Position numbers and translations under genes: made by a program
Shown here: positions 6,674-14,672 of the stretch, piece by piece
Position numbering within the stretch: position 1 is the first letter of the stretch
How the letters are laid out: each line of letters opens with the position of its first letter
Notes under the pieces: generated by a model
Told to the model about the DNA's origin: nothing
Database searches by the model: none
Seen by the model: only the letters and a program-made list of their open reading frames with translations
NCBI GenBank assembly: GCA_035315885.1
Contig: DATFXM010000054.1
Span: 1 to 47,406, forward strand
Source of the DNA: DATFXM01 sp035315885
GTDB taxonomy: Bacteria > Acidobacteriota > Blastocatellia > UBA7656
DNA length: 47,406 nucleotides
Reading direction: 5' to 3'

Positions 6674-9022
6674 ATGGCTGCTGAAGATGTAAATGTGGTT
6701 TCAGTGCGAGAGCCCGCCGGTAAACCCGCTAACCCCTTTCTGGCGACGTTTCGACCCTATATTCCCGCTGGTGTCCAGCTCAGAGAGCTTACCGTGGTGC
6801 CTCTGGCAGTTGGCACCCTGCTCGGCCTGGTATTCGGGGCTTCGTCTCTTTATCTTGTGCTCAAGGTCGGCCTCACCGTCAGCGCGTCTATTCCCGTCGC
6901 GGTTATTTCAATAACGCTATTTCGCGTCTTATCCAAAATAGGTCTCAAAGACGCCACCATCCTCGAAAACAATATCGTTCAGACGGCCGGCTCCGCGGGC
7001 GAGTCCATAGCCTTCGGCATCGGCGTGACAATGCCCGCAATCATGATCCTGGGTTTTGATCTGGAACTGACTAGAGTGATCCTCGTGTCGGTGCTGGGCG
7101 GCTTGATCGGCATTCTGATGATGATCCCTCTGCGTCGAGCGCTCATCGTTCAACAGCACGGATTCCTCAAGTATCCTGAAGGCACCGCATGCGCCGAAGT
7201 GCTGAAGGCCGGAGCCTCGGACGAATCCAGAGCAGCAGCCCATCAGGATCACGCCGCTGAACAGGTTTCCGATGAGCCGGGAGCGAAAACGATCATCGCA
7301 GGATTCGGTATCGGATTCGTCTACTACAGCCTGATGCAGATCTTGAAAACGTGGAAGGAGTATCCCACCAGGATCTTCGGCAAACCCTTCGATGCAGGCT
7401 CGGTCTCCCTTGAAAACAACCCCGCGCTGCTGGGAGTCGGATACATCATCGGACCGCGAATATCATCGATCATGTGCGGCGGAGGGGTACTGGCCTACCT
7501 CGTCCTGATTCCTGCGATCAAATACTTCGGCGCTGGTCTCACAGAGCCGCTAGCACCGGAACAGGCTCACCTTATTCGAGACATGTCAGTAGGGCAAATT
7601 CAGAAGGCTTACATCCTGTACATCGGCGCTGGTGCAGTAGCGGCGGCGGGCATCATTAGTTTGTTCCGCTCACTGCCGATCATCTGGAGCGGTCTAAAAG
7701 GAGGTCTGGCCGATCTGCGAGGAAGTCAAGCAGCGAGGGACAACGCACCGCGAACCGACCAGGACCTCTCAATGAAGTTCGTGGTAGGCGGAATAGTCGT
7801 CCTGATCGTGACGATCATGGCATTTAGAACTCTTCAAATGAATTTGCTCGGCGCGATTCTGATCATCGCATTCGGCTTTCTTTTTGTGACGGTTTCGTCC
7901 CGTCTGACCGGAGAGGTCGGTTCGTCCTCAAATCCGATTTCGGGAATGACTGTTGCCACACTGCTGCTGACATGCCTTATCTTCTTGATCCTTGGGTGGA
8001 CGACTCCGCCTTATTTTGTGACTGCACTTTCGGTAGGAGGGATCGTGTGTATCGCCGCGTCCAACGGCGGAACCACATCCCAGGATTTGAAGACAGGTTT
8101 TCTCGTCGGCTCTACTCCAAAGAACCAGCAAATCGCAATATTGGTTGGCGCGCTTGTTTCGGCGCTTCTGCTTGGCTGGATACTGCTGAAGCTCAACGAC
8201 GCATCGACGGTTTATGTCCGAGTCGGTAGCGATCAAGCGGTGAATTTTCCCGCCGACTTCCGCGTCGACTCGTCCAAGCTGGAGATTAGCAACGGGCAGC
8301 CAAAGACTGAAACATTGAAGGGACCGCAGGGCGGCGATGATACCGCCGTGTATCACGTCTACAACCACACTGACACCTCTACCGGCGCGCCTGGCAGATA
8401 TCTTGTCGATGGGGAAGGCAAGCCGGTGTGGCTTGCTGATCCGGGCATCAACGGTAACTTTGACAAACGGCCCGACGGCACCTCGGTGACCAAGTTCACT
8501 GCGCCGAAAGCCACGCTGATGTCGTACATCATCAAAGGCATCCTTAGCCGACAGCTTCCGTGGGGACTTGTTCTTCTTGGAGTCTTCATTGCCGTAGTCC
8601 TCGAGATGGGTGGAATCTCTTCGCTGGCGTTCGCCGTAGGTGTGTACCTCCCGCTTTCGACATCGAGCCCAATTTTCGTGGGTGGATTGATTCGATGGAT
8701 GGTAGACCGCAAGATGCGGCTCGACCTTGCCCACAAGAATCTGACCGAAGAGCAGCTCCAGGCAGAGGGTGACAAGAGTCCCGGTGTGCTGATGGCGTCC
8801 GGCTACATTGCGGGCGGGGCACTTGCCGGAATTGTAATCGCGCTGATGGTTGGACTCCTCAAGGCCACAACCGACAGGCTCGAGGAGTGGGCGAAACTGC
8901 ACAACCAGGTGTTCGAAGGTCCGTATTCGGACGTGCTGTCCCTGATCCCGTTCCTGGTGCTTTCTGTGCTGCTGTATATGGCTGGTCGTCAAATAATCCT
9001 GGCAAGAAAGCGCTCGGCATAG
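6674..9022 (+). CDS. OPT family oligopeptide transporter
   Basis: A 782-residue polytopic membrane protein of the oligopeptide transporter (OPT/YSL) family, proton-coupled importers of small peptides or metal chelates. Family segments include LRELTVVPLAVGTLLGLVFG, the first conserved helix pair (YLVLKVGLTVSASIPVAV), and the loop KYPEGTACAEVLKAG near residues 165-179. More than a dozen hydrophobic helices are visible, and a soluble region around residues 515-620 interrupts them (DASTVYVRVGSDQAVNFP onward). A Shine-Dalgarno GGAGGTGG (6661-6668) supports the ATG. It stands as a single-gene unit; with the Dpp-type permeases it suggests that peptides are an important nutrient. Confidence 0.93.
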   Translation: MAAEDVNVVSVREPAGKPANPFLATFRPYIPAGVQLRELTVVPLAVGTLLGLVFGASSLYLVLKVGLTVSASIPVAVISITLFRVLSKIGLKDATILENNIVQTAGSAGESIAFGIGVTMPAIMILGFDLELTRVILVSVLGGLIGILMMIPLRRALIVQQHGFLKYPEGTACAEVLKAGASDESRAAAHQDHAAEQVSDEPGAKTIIAGFGIGFVYYSLMQILKTWKEYPTRIFGKPFDAGSVSLENNPALLGVGYIIGPRISSIMCGGGVLAYLVLIPAIKYFGAGLTEPLAPEQAHLIRDMSVGQIQKAYILYIGAGAVAAAGIISLFRSLPIIWSGLKGGLADLRGSQAARDNAPRTDQDLSMKFVVGGIVVLIVTIMAFRTLQMNLLGAILIIAFGFLFVTVSSRLTGEVGSSSNPISGMTVATLLLTCLIFLILGWTTPPYFVTALSVGGIVCIAASNGGTTSQDLKTGFLVGSTPKNQQIAILVGALVSALLLGWILLKLNDASTVYVRVGSDQAVNFPADFRVDSSKLEISNGQPKTETLKGPQGGDDTAVYHVYNHTDTSTGAPGRYLVDGEGKPVWLADPGINGNFDKRPDGTSVTKFTAPKATLMSYIIKGILSRQLPWGLVLLGVFIAVVLEMGGISSLAFAVGVYLPLSTSSPIFVGGLIRWMVDRKMRLDLAHKNLTEEQLQAEGDKSPGVLMASGYIAGGALAGIVIALMVGLLKATTDRLEEWAKLHNQVFEGPYSDVLSLIPFLVLSVLLYMAGRQIILARKRSA

Positions 9023-9139
9023 ATCGGATTGGTTGGCTGGTGCCAGCCGAATTGCCTGTAGTCCGACAACAACAATTCGGCTGAGAAGTGGTTGCGCACT
9101 TCCTGGAGAACTCGGTGCGCGGAACCGAGTGACCCTTCT

Positions 9140-9169
9140 TTGCCAACACGCATCTCCATTAGCTATTAT
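9140..9169 (+). promoter_or_regulatory. Likely promoter of mtnA giving an almost leaderless mRNA
   Basis: TTGCCA (9140-9145), 18-nt spacer, TATTAT (9164-9169). The ATG of mtnA is only 11 nt past the -10, so transcription would begin within about 5 nt of the start codon. No Shine-Dalgarno is present. Confidence 0.5.
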
Positions 9170-9180
9170 CCTTCCCTGCC

Positions 9181-10230
9181 ATGATAAAGACCGTCGAATG
9201 GACCGAAGAGGGCGTCGTCATGATCGATCAACGGCGATTGCCCAACGAAGAGGTCTACCCCGTCTTTAAGAGCCCGGAAGAGGTCGCACGCGCAATCGAG
9301 GAAATGGTGGTGCGTGGCGCTCCCGCGATAGGCGTTGCAGCGGCAATGGGAATCGCTTTGGGCATGAAGCAGTCTGCGGCGAAGTCGCTGCCGGATTTTG
9401 AGCGAGACTTTGAGAAGGTGGCTGCGAGGCTTTCCGAGACTCGTCCTACCGCGGTGAATCTTTTCTGGGCGGTGGAGCGAATGCGATGGGCTTTTAACCA
9501 CTCGAAGCGCGAAGCCGGGCATCCAGATCTGATTCGACGGGCGCTGATCGATGAAGCTCTCGCGATTCACCGCGAAGACATCGAAAGCAACCAGCGTATG
9601 GGTCGATTCGGCGCCGAGCTCATACCCGAAACCGCTACGGTGCTGACGCACTGCAACGCGGGCGCACTCGCCACCGCCGGGTTTGGAACCGCCCTTGGCG
9701 TCATACGCGCCGCAGTCGAAAGCGGTAAGCGCGTGAGAGTATTCGCCGACGAGACCAGGCCATTCCTGCAAGGCGCAAGACTGACCGCGTGGGAGCTTGC
9801 GAAGGAAGGTATCCCGGTCACGCTCATAACCGACAATATGGCTGGTCACTTCCTGAAGTCAGGAGTTATCGATTCGGTCATCGTCGGAGCGGACAGAATT
9901 GCGGCAAACGGAGACGTGGCTAACAAGATCGGCACGTACATGGTCGCAATCGCCGCGCACGAAAACAACGTACCATTTTACGTCGCGGCGCCCCTTTCTA
10001 CGGTTGACCTCTCGCTGCACACTGGAGAAAAGATTCCGATTGAAAATCGGGCTGACGATGAGGTCACGCACTTTCGTGGACAACAGGTCGCGCCACAAGG
10101 CGTCACGGTTTCGAATCCGGCCTTTGACGTCACGCCGCATCGTTACGTTTCCGCGATCATCACCGACTTCGGAGTTGCGCGCGAGCCGTACGACACGAAT
10201 CTGAAGGCGCTGTTTCAGAATAAGGGGTAG
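9181..10230 (+). CDS. mtnA: S-methyl-5-thioribose-1-phosphate isomerase
   Basis: Converts 5-methylthioribose-1-phosphate to 5-methylthioribulose-1-phosphate in methionine salvage. The 349 residues match the family length. Signatures: VVRGAPAIGVAAAMG (43-57), the catalytic cysteine in THCNAGALATAGFGTALG (Cys158), and the catalytic aspartate in VGADRIAANGDVANKIGT (Asp238). No other methionine-salvage gene is in the window. The next gene, a GH3 glycosidase, starts within 5-17 nt, so the two are probably co-transcribed. The promoter is within 11 nt of the ATG and no ribosome-binding site is seen, consistent with leaderless translation. Confidence 0.96.
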   Translation: MIKTVEWTEEGVVMIDQRRLPNEEVYPVFKSPEEVARAIEEMVVRGAPAIGVAAAMGIALGMKQSAAKSLPDFERDFEKVAARLSETRPTAVNLFWAVERMRWAFNHSKREAGHPDLIRRALIDEALAIHREDIESNQRMGRFGAELIPETATVLTHCNAGALATAGFGTALGVIRAAVESGKRVRVFADETRPFLQGARLTAWELAKEGIPVTLITDNMAGHFLKSGVIDSVIVGADRIAANGDVANKIGTYMVAIAAHENNVPFYVAAPLSTVDLSLHTGEKIPIENRADDEVTHFRGQQVAPQGVTVSNPAFDVTPHRYVSAIITDFGVAREPYDTNLKALFQNKG

Positions 10231-10234
10231 CGAG

Positions 10235-11335
10235 TTGTCATCACCTATGAAACTCGAGCATAGAATCGGCCAACTGATGATCATCGGCGTGCCGGGGCCG
10301 CAGCTTGATCTCATGACGCGCGGCGTCCTCGAAAGCATTCAGCCAGGCGGAGTGCTGCTGAACGCGAACAATATCGAAAGCCCGAATCAAGTCGCCGAGC
10401 TGATCTCCTCCATCCGGTCGGTGCTGCACGTACCTCCCATTGTCGCGGTAGATCAGGAGGGGGGGAGAGTCGACCGGCTCAAATCGATCTTCACTCCTAT
10501 GCCTTCCGCGGATCTGGTTCGCGCATCCGGCGATGCCTCGCTTGCGTCGAAACTGGGCGAGGTCACCGCTGAAGCGATGAGGGTCCTTGGATTCAACGTG
10601 AACTTCGCGCCGGTGCTGGATATCTCGGCTGACGACGCGGCGGAGAACGGTCTTAAGGGACGATACCTCGGTTCTAACGTAGCGGAAGTCGTGAGGCTCG
10701 CGGGTGCTTACCTTGAAGGTTTGCAGCGAGGCGGCGTGATCGGCGTTGGCAAACATTTTCCAGGATTGGGATCGTCATCGATAGATTCGCATTCGAATCT
10801 GCCGGTTGTTAACAGCTCGAGAGACGAAATCATAAAGACCGATACCGCTCCGTATACCGAACTGTTCAGCAAGATCAACGCGCGGCTGAACGCGATTATG
10901 GTGGCGCACTGTCACTACCCCGCATTTGACGGTCCGGCGCCGCTTCCCTCCTCGCTGTCTAAAAACATATTGACCAACCTGCTCCGAGAGGAGCTTGGCT
11001 TCAAGGGTCTCGCCCTAACCGACGATCTCGAGATGAGCGCGATCACTGCAAGCCGGGAGCTTTCGGAAGCCGCCATAAGCGCTTTCGACGCCGGCACGGA
11101 CATGGTGTTGATCGCCGGGACCGAGTCGCTCGAGCTCGCAGCCGCAACATGGGAAGCGATGGTGGCCGCGGCGAACAGCGGAAGGATCACCCGACAGCAC
11201 GTTCGACGATCGTTCGATCACATCGCGCGAATCAAGTCGATGTTGTCTCCGCCGCTGCCGCAATCTGAGATGGCGGTGGGACGCCTTCGAGAACGGATTG
11301 GCGAATTGAATCTCCTGCTCCAGCATTCAAAATGA
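10235..11335 (+). CDS. nagZ: Glycoside hydrolase family 3, NagZ-type beta-N-acetylhexosaminidase
   Basis: A single-domain GH3 enzyme of about 362-366 residues, expected to remove N-acetylglucosamine from muropeptides in peptidoglycan recycling. Seen: VAVDQEGGRVDRL, NVNFAPVLDI, GKHFPGLGSSSIDSH (the KHFPG motif and the Asp-His pair of NagZ enzymes) and the nucleophile motif LTDDLEMSAI. Start choice is open: TTG at 10235 has AAGGGG 7 nt upstream, while ATG at 10247 (MKLEHRIGQL) gives a more typical N-terminus. There is no signal peptide, so it acts in the cytoplasm. The stop overlaps the start of the next gene (ATGA), a peptide-binding lipoprotein. Confidence 0.9.
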   Translation: MSSPMKLEHRIGQLMIIGVPGPQLDLMTRGVLESIQPGGVLLNANNIESPNQVAELISSIRSVLHVPPIVAVDQEGGRVDRLKSIFTPMPSADLVRASGDASLASKLGEVTAEAMRVLGFNVNFAPVLDISADDAAENGLKGRYLGSNVAEVVRLAGAYLEGLQRGGVIGVGKHFPGLGSSSIDSHSNLPVVNSSRDEIIKTDTAPYTELFSKINARLNAIMVAHCHYPAFDGPAPLPSSLSKNILTNLLREELGFKGLALTDDLEMSAITASRELSEAAISAFDAGTDMVLIAGTESLELAAATWEAMVAAANSGRITRQHVRRSFDHIARIKSMLSPPLPQSEMAVGRLRERIGELNLLLQHSK

Positions 11336-13095
11336 GACCCCGCACTCGCTTGCGGTTCATCCTGGCGTTCGTGTTCCTCGCGACGCTTTTTCCACTGAAC
11401 TCTTGCCGGCAAGGGGGTGAACCCGGAACCCTCGTAATCGCAATCGAGCAGGCTCCCAGAGGTTTCGATCCTCGATTCTCCACCGGAATCGTGCCCTCAG
11501 CGCGAATCATGCAGTTGATCTATGACACGCTGGTGATAAAGAACGAACGATTCGAGTTTGTTCCTTACCTGGCCGATCTGTATAACGAATCGGCGGATCA
11601 TCGCGAGTTCTCGTTTCATCTGCGTCCGGGAGTTGTATTCCACAATGGAAAACAGCTGACATCCGCCGACGTCAAATACACCTTTGAATCAATCCTGGCC
11701 CCGGAAACAAAATCACCAATCCGCGGAGCCGTTGACAAGATCTCGTCGGTGGAGACGCCGGACGAGAGAACCGTGATCTTCCACGCGCGAGAACCGTTCT
11801 ACACGTTCATTGGGAATCTGCCGGCTATCGGAATCATTCCAGAAGGGGCCGGCCAGGAAAACATAAACGCACCGGTCGGAACTGGACCTTTTCGTTTTGT
11901 CTCCTATAACGAAGGCGAGCCGGTCGTGCTCGAGTCCAACCCTAACTACTGGGATGGCGCTCCATCGCTAGCAAGGGTGTTGGTGAAGTACGTTCCGGAC
12001 AACAGCACTCGCCAGGCCGAGTTGATGAGCGGAGCTGTAGACCTCGCTTACAACGCACAATTCGACCCGGAGACAATCAGGGCGCTCAGCGGTCGCAAAG
12101 ACATTCAGGTCAGCGTAAGCGAAGGCGCGAACATTGGATATCTCGGGCTTAATCTGAGCGGCGCATCGAAGCTGGCCGATCCCAGACTAAGACAGGCGAT
12201 AGCGTACGCAATTGACCCGGAGGTCATCATTCACCGCTTGTTACGCGATCAGGCGCGACCCGCGAGGGCAATCCTGCCGCCGGAACACTGGGCCTCTAAT
12301 CGTGAGGTCAAGATTTACGATCACGACCCGCACCGCGCTATCCAGATGCTGGAGGAAGCGGGTTATACCGATCCTGATGGCGACGGCCCCCTTCCGAGGC
12401 TCCAACTCGGGCTGTTGACGTCCACCAATCAGCTCTCGAGGAATATCGCCTCCGTCCTGCAAGACCAGCTTCGGATGGTAGGGATTCAACTACAGCTTCA
12501 ATCGCTCGAGTCGGCAACGCTGCTCGACAAAATCAACAAGGCGCAGTTCGACATGTATTATCTGATCGGCGTCGGCTTCAATCAGCTCACCGACGTTTTT
12601 CAGTTTGTTTATCACAGCCGTTATCAGAATCCCGAATTTAACGATTCAATCGCGAGGCTTCGTTTGGCTCAGAACAATCTGGACTGGCCGCCTTTGCTCG
12701 ACCGCGTGCATTCCATTCTCGCGCGGCATGAATTCTGTCCGAATGCCGAGGCAGATCGATTGCTCAAGATGGCGGAAGCCAGTGTATCCGACGCGTCCCG
12801 AAGGCAATACTATCTTCAAATCGCATCGCAACTGACGGATCGAGGCGGTCAGAATCGAATGAGGTACTGCAATCCGGAGTTGGACAGTCAGATCGAGGAG
12901 GCGGAGAGAGAATACGACCGCTCGAAGCAGATTGAGGCTTACGGGGCGATTCAGAGAACGGTCTCCCAGGACTTGCCGCAGATTTATCTCTGGTACCCGG
13001 CGAACGTACTGATTGCGCGTTCGCGAGTTGGAAATATTCAGGTTGAGCCGTCCGGCTCATGGTACTTCATATCGAAGCTGACGTTGGTTCGGTGA
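11332..13095 (+). CDS. Peptide ABC transporter substrate-binding lipoprotein (SBP family 5)
   Basis: A 587-residue extracytoplasmic binding protein. The signal peptide ends with lipobox LNSC, putting the lipidated cysteine at residue 25. The family-5 features follow: GFDPRFSTGIVPSARIMQLIYD, then YLADLYNESADHREFSFHLR, VVFHNGKQLTSADVKYTFE, and FRFVSYNEGEPVVLESNPNYW. The ATG overlaps the nagZ stop, so the pair is translationally coupled; this suggests muropeptide or cell-wall peptide uptake next to sugar removal (inference). The matching permeases may be those at 3156-4932, but no ATPase is in the window. Confidence 0.9.
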   Translation: MRPRTRLRFILAFVFLATLFPLNSCRQGGEPGTLVIAIEQAPRGFDPRFSTGIVPSARIMQLIYDTLVIKNERFEFVPYLADLYNESADHREFSFHLRPGVVFHNGKQLTSADVKYTFESILAPETKSPIRGAVDKISSVETPDERTVIFHAREPFYTFIGNLPAIGIIPEGAGQENINAPVGTGPFRFVSYNEGEPVVLESNPNYWDGAPSLARVLVKYVPDNSTRQAELMSGAVDLAYNAQFDPETIRALSGRKDIQVSVSEGANIGYLGLNLSGASKLADPRLRQAIAYAIDPEVIIHRLLRDQARPARAILPPEHWASNREVKIYDHDPHRAIQMLEEAGYTDPDGDGPLPRLQLGLLTSTNQLSRNIASVLQDQLRMVGIQLQLQSLESATLLDKINKAQFDMYYLIGVGFNQLTDVFQFVYHSRYQNPEFNDSIARLRLAQNNLDWPPLLDRVHSILARHEFCPNAEADRLLKMAEASVSDASRRQYYLQIASQLTDRGGQNRMRYCNPELDSQIEEAEREYDRSKQIEAYGAIQRTVSQDLPQIYLWYPANVLIARSRVGNIQVEPSGSWYFISKLTLVR

Positions 13096-13099
13096 GGGA

Positions 13100-13171
13100 A
13101 TGACGAGATGAGGGGATGAGGAGATGAGGAGTGAGGAGACTCAGGACTCAGAACTCAGAACTCAGAACTCA
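13100..13171 (-). repeat. Composite heptamer repeat, inverted copy abutting the MFS start codon
   Basis: On the minus strand it reads GAGTTCT-type heptamers then CTCCTCATC/CCCCTCATC modules, the same order as at 671 and 6468. On the plus strand the ACTCAGA units run to within 1 nt of the ATG at 13172. Confidence 0.8.
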
Positions 13172-14473
13172 ATGAAGTCCAGTTATCTAAACAAGAACAC
13201 CATAGTGATCGGACTGGTCAGCTTGCTTTCAGATATCAGCACCGAGATGGCATATCCTCTCTTGCCGATTTTCATCAAAGAGGTTCTCAAGGCACCGGCA
13301 ACCGCTTTAGGTCTCATCGAGGGAATCGCTAACGGTACCGCCAGCATCGCAACTGGACTATCCGGTTGGTTCTCCGATCGACTAGGGCGCCGAAAGCCGG
13401 TCGCGTTCTCAGGCTATTCACTCACCGCCCTTTCAAAACCCTTCATCGCCGCAGCCACCAACTGGCCTTTAGTGCTTGCAGCGCGATTCACCGATCGCCT
13501 CGGAAAAGGAATTCGCTCTGCGCCAAAAGATGCTCTGATCGCTGAGACCGCGAGCGAACAGGATCGCGGACGCGCTTACGGATTTGAGCGCACCATGGAC
13601 TACTCGGGAGCCGTCGCGGGACCGCTCATCGGACTCGCCATTTTCGCAGCGCTCGGCGTCGAACGAATGCGCTGGATCTTCCTGATAGCCTCGGCACCCG
13701 CAACTCTGGCCGCGCTCCTGATCCTGTTGCTTCGCGAAAAAAACCAACCGCGAGCAGAACAGAGGCAGAGCGCTCGACTCACCTTGCGCGGCACGACACG
13801 CGACTACAAATACTTTCTCGTTGCGAGCGCTCTGTTTGGACTCGCAAATTCAGCAAACGCATTTTTGATTCTCAGGGCACAGGACCTCGGGCTGAGTTCG
13901 AGCGGGGCTGTCCTCGCCTACACTGTGTATAACGCGGTCGCTGCCGTGGCATCGCTGCCCGCCGGCCAGATCAGCGACCGACTTGGTAGGAGAGATCTGC
14001 TTGTTATCGGCTACGCGTTGTATGCGGCGGTTTACTTAGGGTTCGGCTTAGGCGTACGCGGCTGGTTGATCTGGACTCTGTTCGCAACGTATGGGCTGTA
14101 TGCGGCCCTGACCGACGGCGCAGGTAAGGCCTTAGCTGTCGATACCGCGGGACGCGCAGGGCGTGGCACCGCAATCGGAGTTTACTCGGCCGTGAATGGT
14201 GGGACTCAAGTAGTCGCCAGCTATATCGCGGGTGTGCTGTGGGATTCAGTGCAGCCCTCTGCAACCTTCTACTTTGGCGCGGCCCTCTCCGCCGCCTCCG
14301 TCCTGGCTTTGCTTCTGACCCTACCAGGGGCGACGCGGAGACGCGGGGAGCGGAGAAGGGGCGAAGGGTTTCGGGTTCGGCTTGAAGACGAGCGGCTTGA
14401 AGACGAAGAGGCGAAGGGTCGACGCGGAGACGCGGTTAGGAGGGGCGGGGGCGCGGAGAGGCGGACGCTTTGA
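13172..14473 (+). CDS. Major facilitator superfamily transporter with repeat-encoded C-terminal tail
   Basis: A 12-helix MFS protein. MFS signatures: GWFSDRLGRRKPVAFSGY between helices 2 and 3, RFTDRLGKGIRSAPKDALIA, and in the second half GQISDRLGRRDLLVIGY. I start it at ATG 13172 (MKSSYLNKNT); an upstream in-frame start would only add residues read from the heptamer repeat. The last hydrophobic segment ends around LALLLTLPG. After that, some 48 residues of Arg/Glu/Gly-rich sequence (including LEDERLEDE) are translated from the GC-rich repeat at 14330-14473. This tail has no counterpart in ordinary MFS proteins. The substrate is unknown. No Shine-Dalgarno remains in front of the ATG because repeat sequence fills that position. 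Confidence 0.88.
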   Translation: MKSSYLNKNTIVIGLVSLLSDISTEMAYPLLPIFIKEVLKAPATALGLIEGIANGTASIATGLSGWFSDRLGRRKPVAFSGYSLTALSKPFIAAATNWPLVLAARFTDRLGKGIRSAPKDALIAETASEQDRGRAYGFERTMDYSGAVAGPLIGLAIFAALGVERMRWIFLIASAPATLAALLILLLREKNQPRAEQRQSARLTLRGTTRDYKYFLVASALFGLANSANAFLILRAQDLGLSSSGAVLAYTVYNAVAAVASLPAGQISDRLGRRDLLVIGYALYAAVYLGFGLGVRGWLIWTLFATYGLYAALTDGAGKALAVDTAGRAGRGTAIGVYSAVNGGTQVVASYIAGVLWDSVQPSATFYFGAALSAASVLALLLTLPGATRRRGERRRGEGFRVRLEDERLEDEEAKGRRGDAVRRGGGAERRTL

Positions 14474-14583
14474 GTTTCGTCTGATCGCAGCAGTGACGCC
14501 AGCGCAGAAAAGACACCAGCTAGCCGAACCCGAAACCCTAAACCCTTCGCCCCTTCCCTTCTCTCCGCGTCTCCGCGTGGCAC
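14330..14583. repeat. GC-rich repeat with long inverted arms, partly coding
   Basis: The left arm (14330-14383) contains GACGCGGAGACGCGG, GAAGGGGCGAAGGG and TTTCGGGTTCGGCTT. The right arm (14522-14583) is nearly its reverse complement (AGCCGAACCCGAAACCCT, CCCTTCGCCCCTTCCC, CTCCGCGTCTCCGCGT). A third, degenerate copy (14405-14465) lies between them, and GGCTTGAAGACGA is directly duplicated at 14379 and 14394. The arms could pair over roughly 50 bp. The left part forms the 3' end of the MFS gene. Confidence 0.8.
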
Positions 14584-14591
14584 CTTAACGG

Positions 14592-14620
14592 TTGCCCTTC
14601 GGGGAGTTGTCGAACATAAT
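14592..14620 (+). promoter_or_regulatory. Possible promoter of the acyl-CoA ligase operon
   Basis: TTGCCC (14592-14597), 17-nt spacer, CATAAT (14615-14620), in the short non-repeat stretch between the GC-rich repeat and the gene start at 14673. Confidence 0.45.
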
Positions 14621-14672
14621 GCGGGCGCACGCCTGTCACAAAAATCAAAATCAAGGGGTTGGAGGTCGCTAG

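Noticed and set aside
7928..8992. Long minus-strand open frame (about 354 codons) opposite the OPT gene
   Set aside because: It is antisense to a well-supported membrane transporter, has no ribosome-binding site or domain, and its composition follows from codon bias of the sense gene.
13124..13171. N-terminal extension MRSEETQDSELRTQNS of the MFS protein
   Set aside because: It is encoded by the heptamer repeat, whose plus strand happens to be stop-free; the conserved protein starts at 13172.
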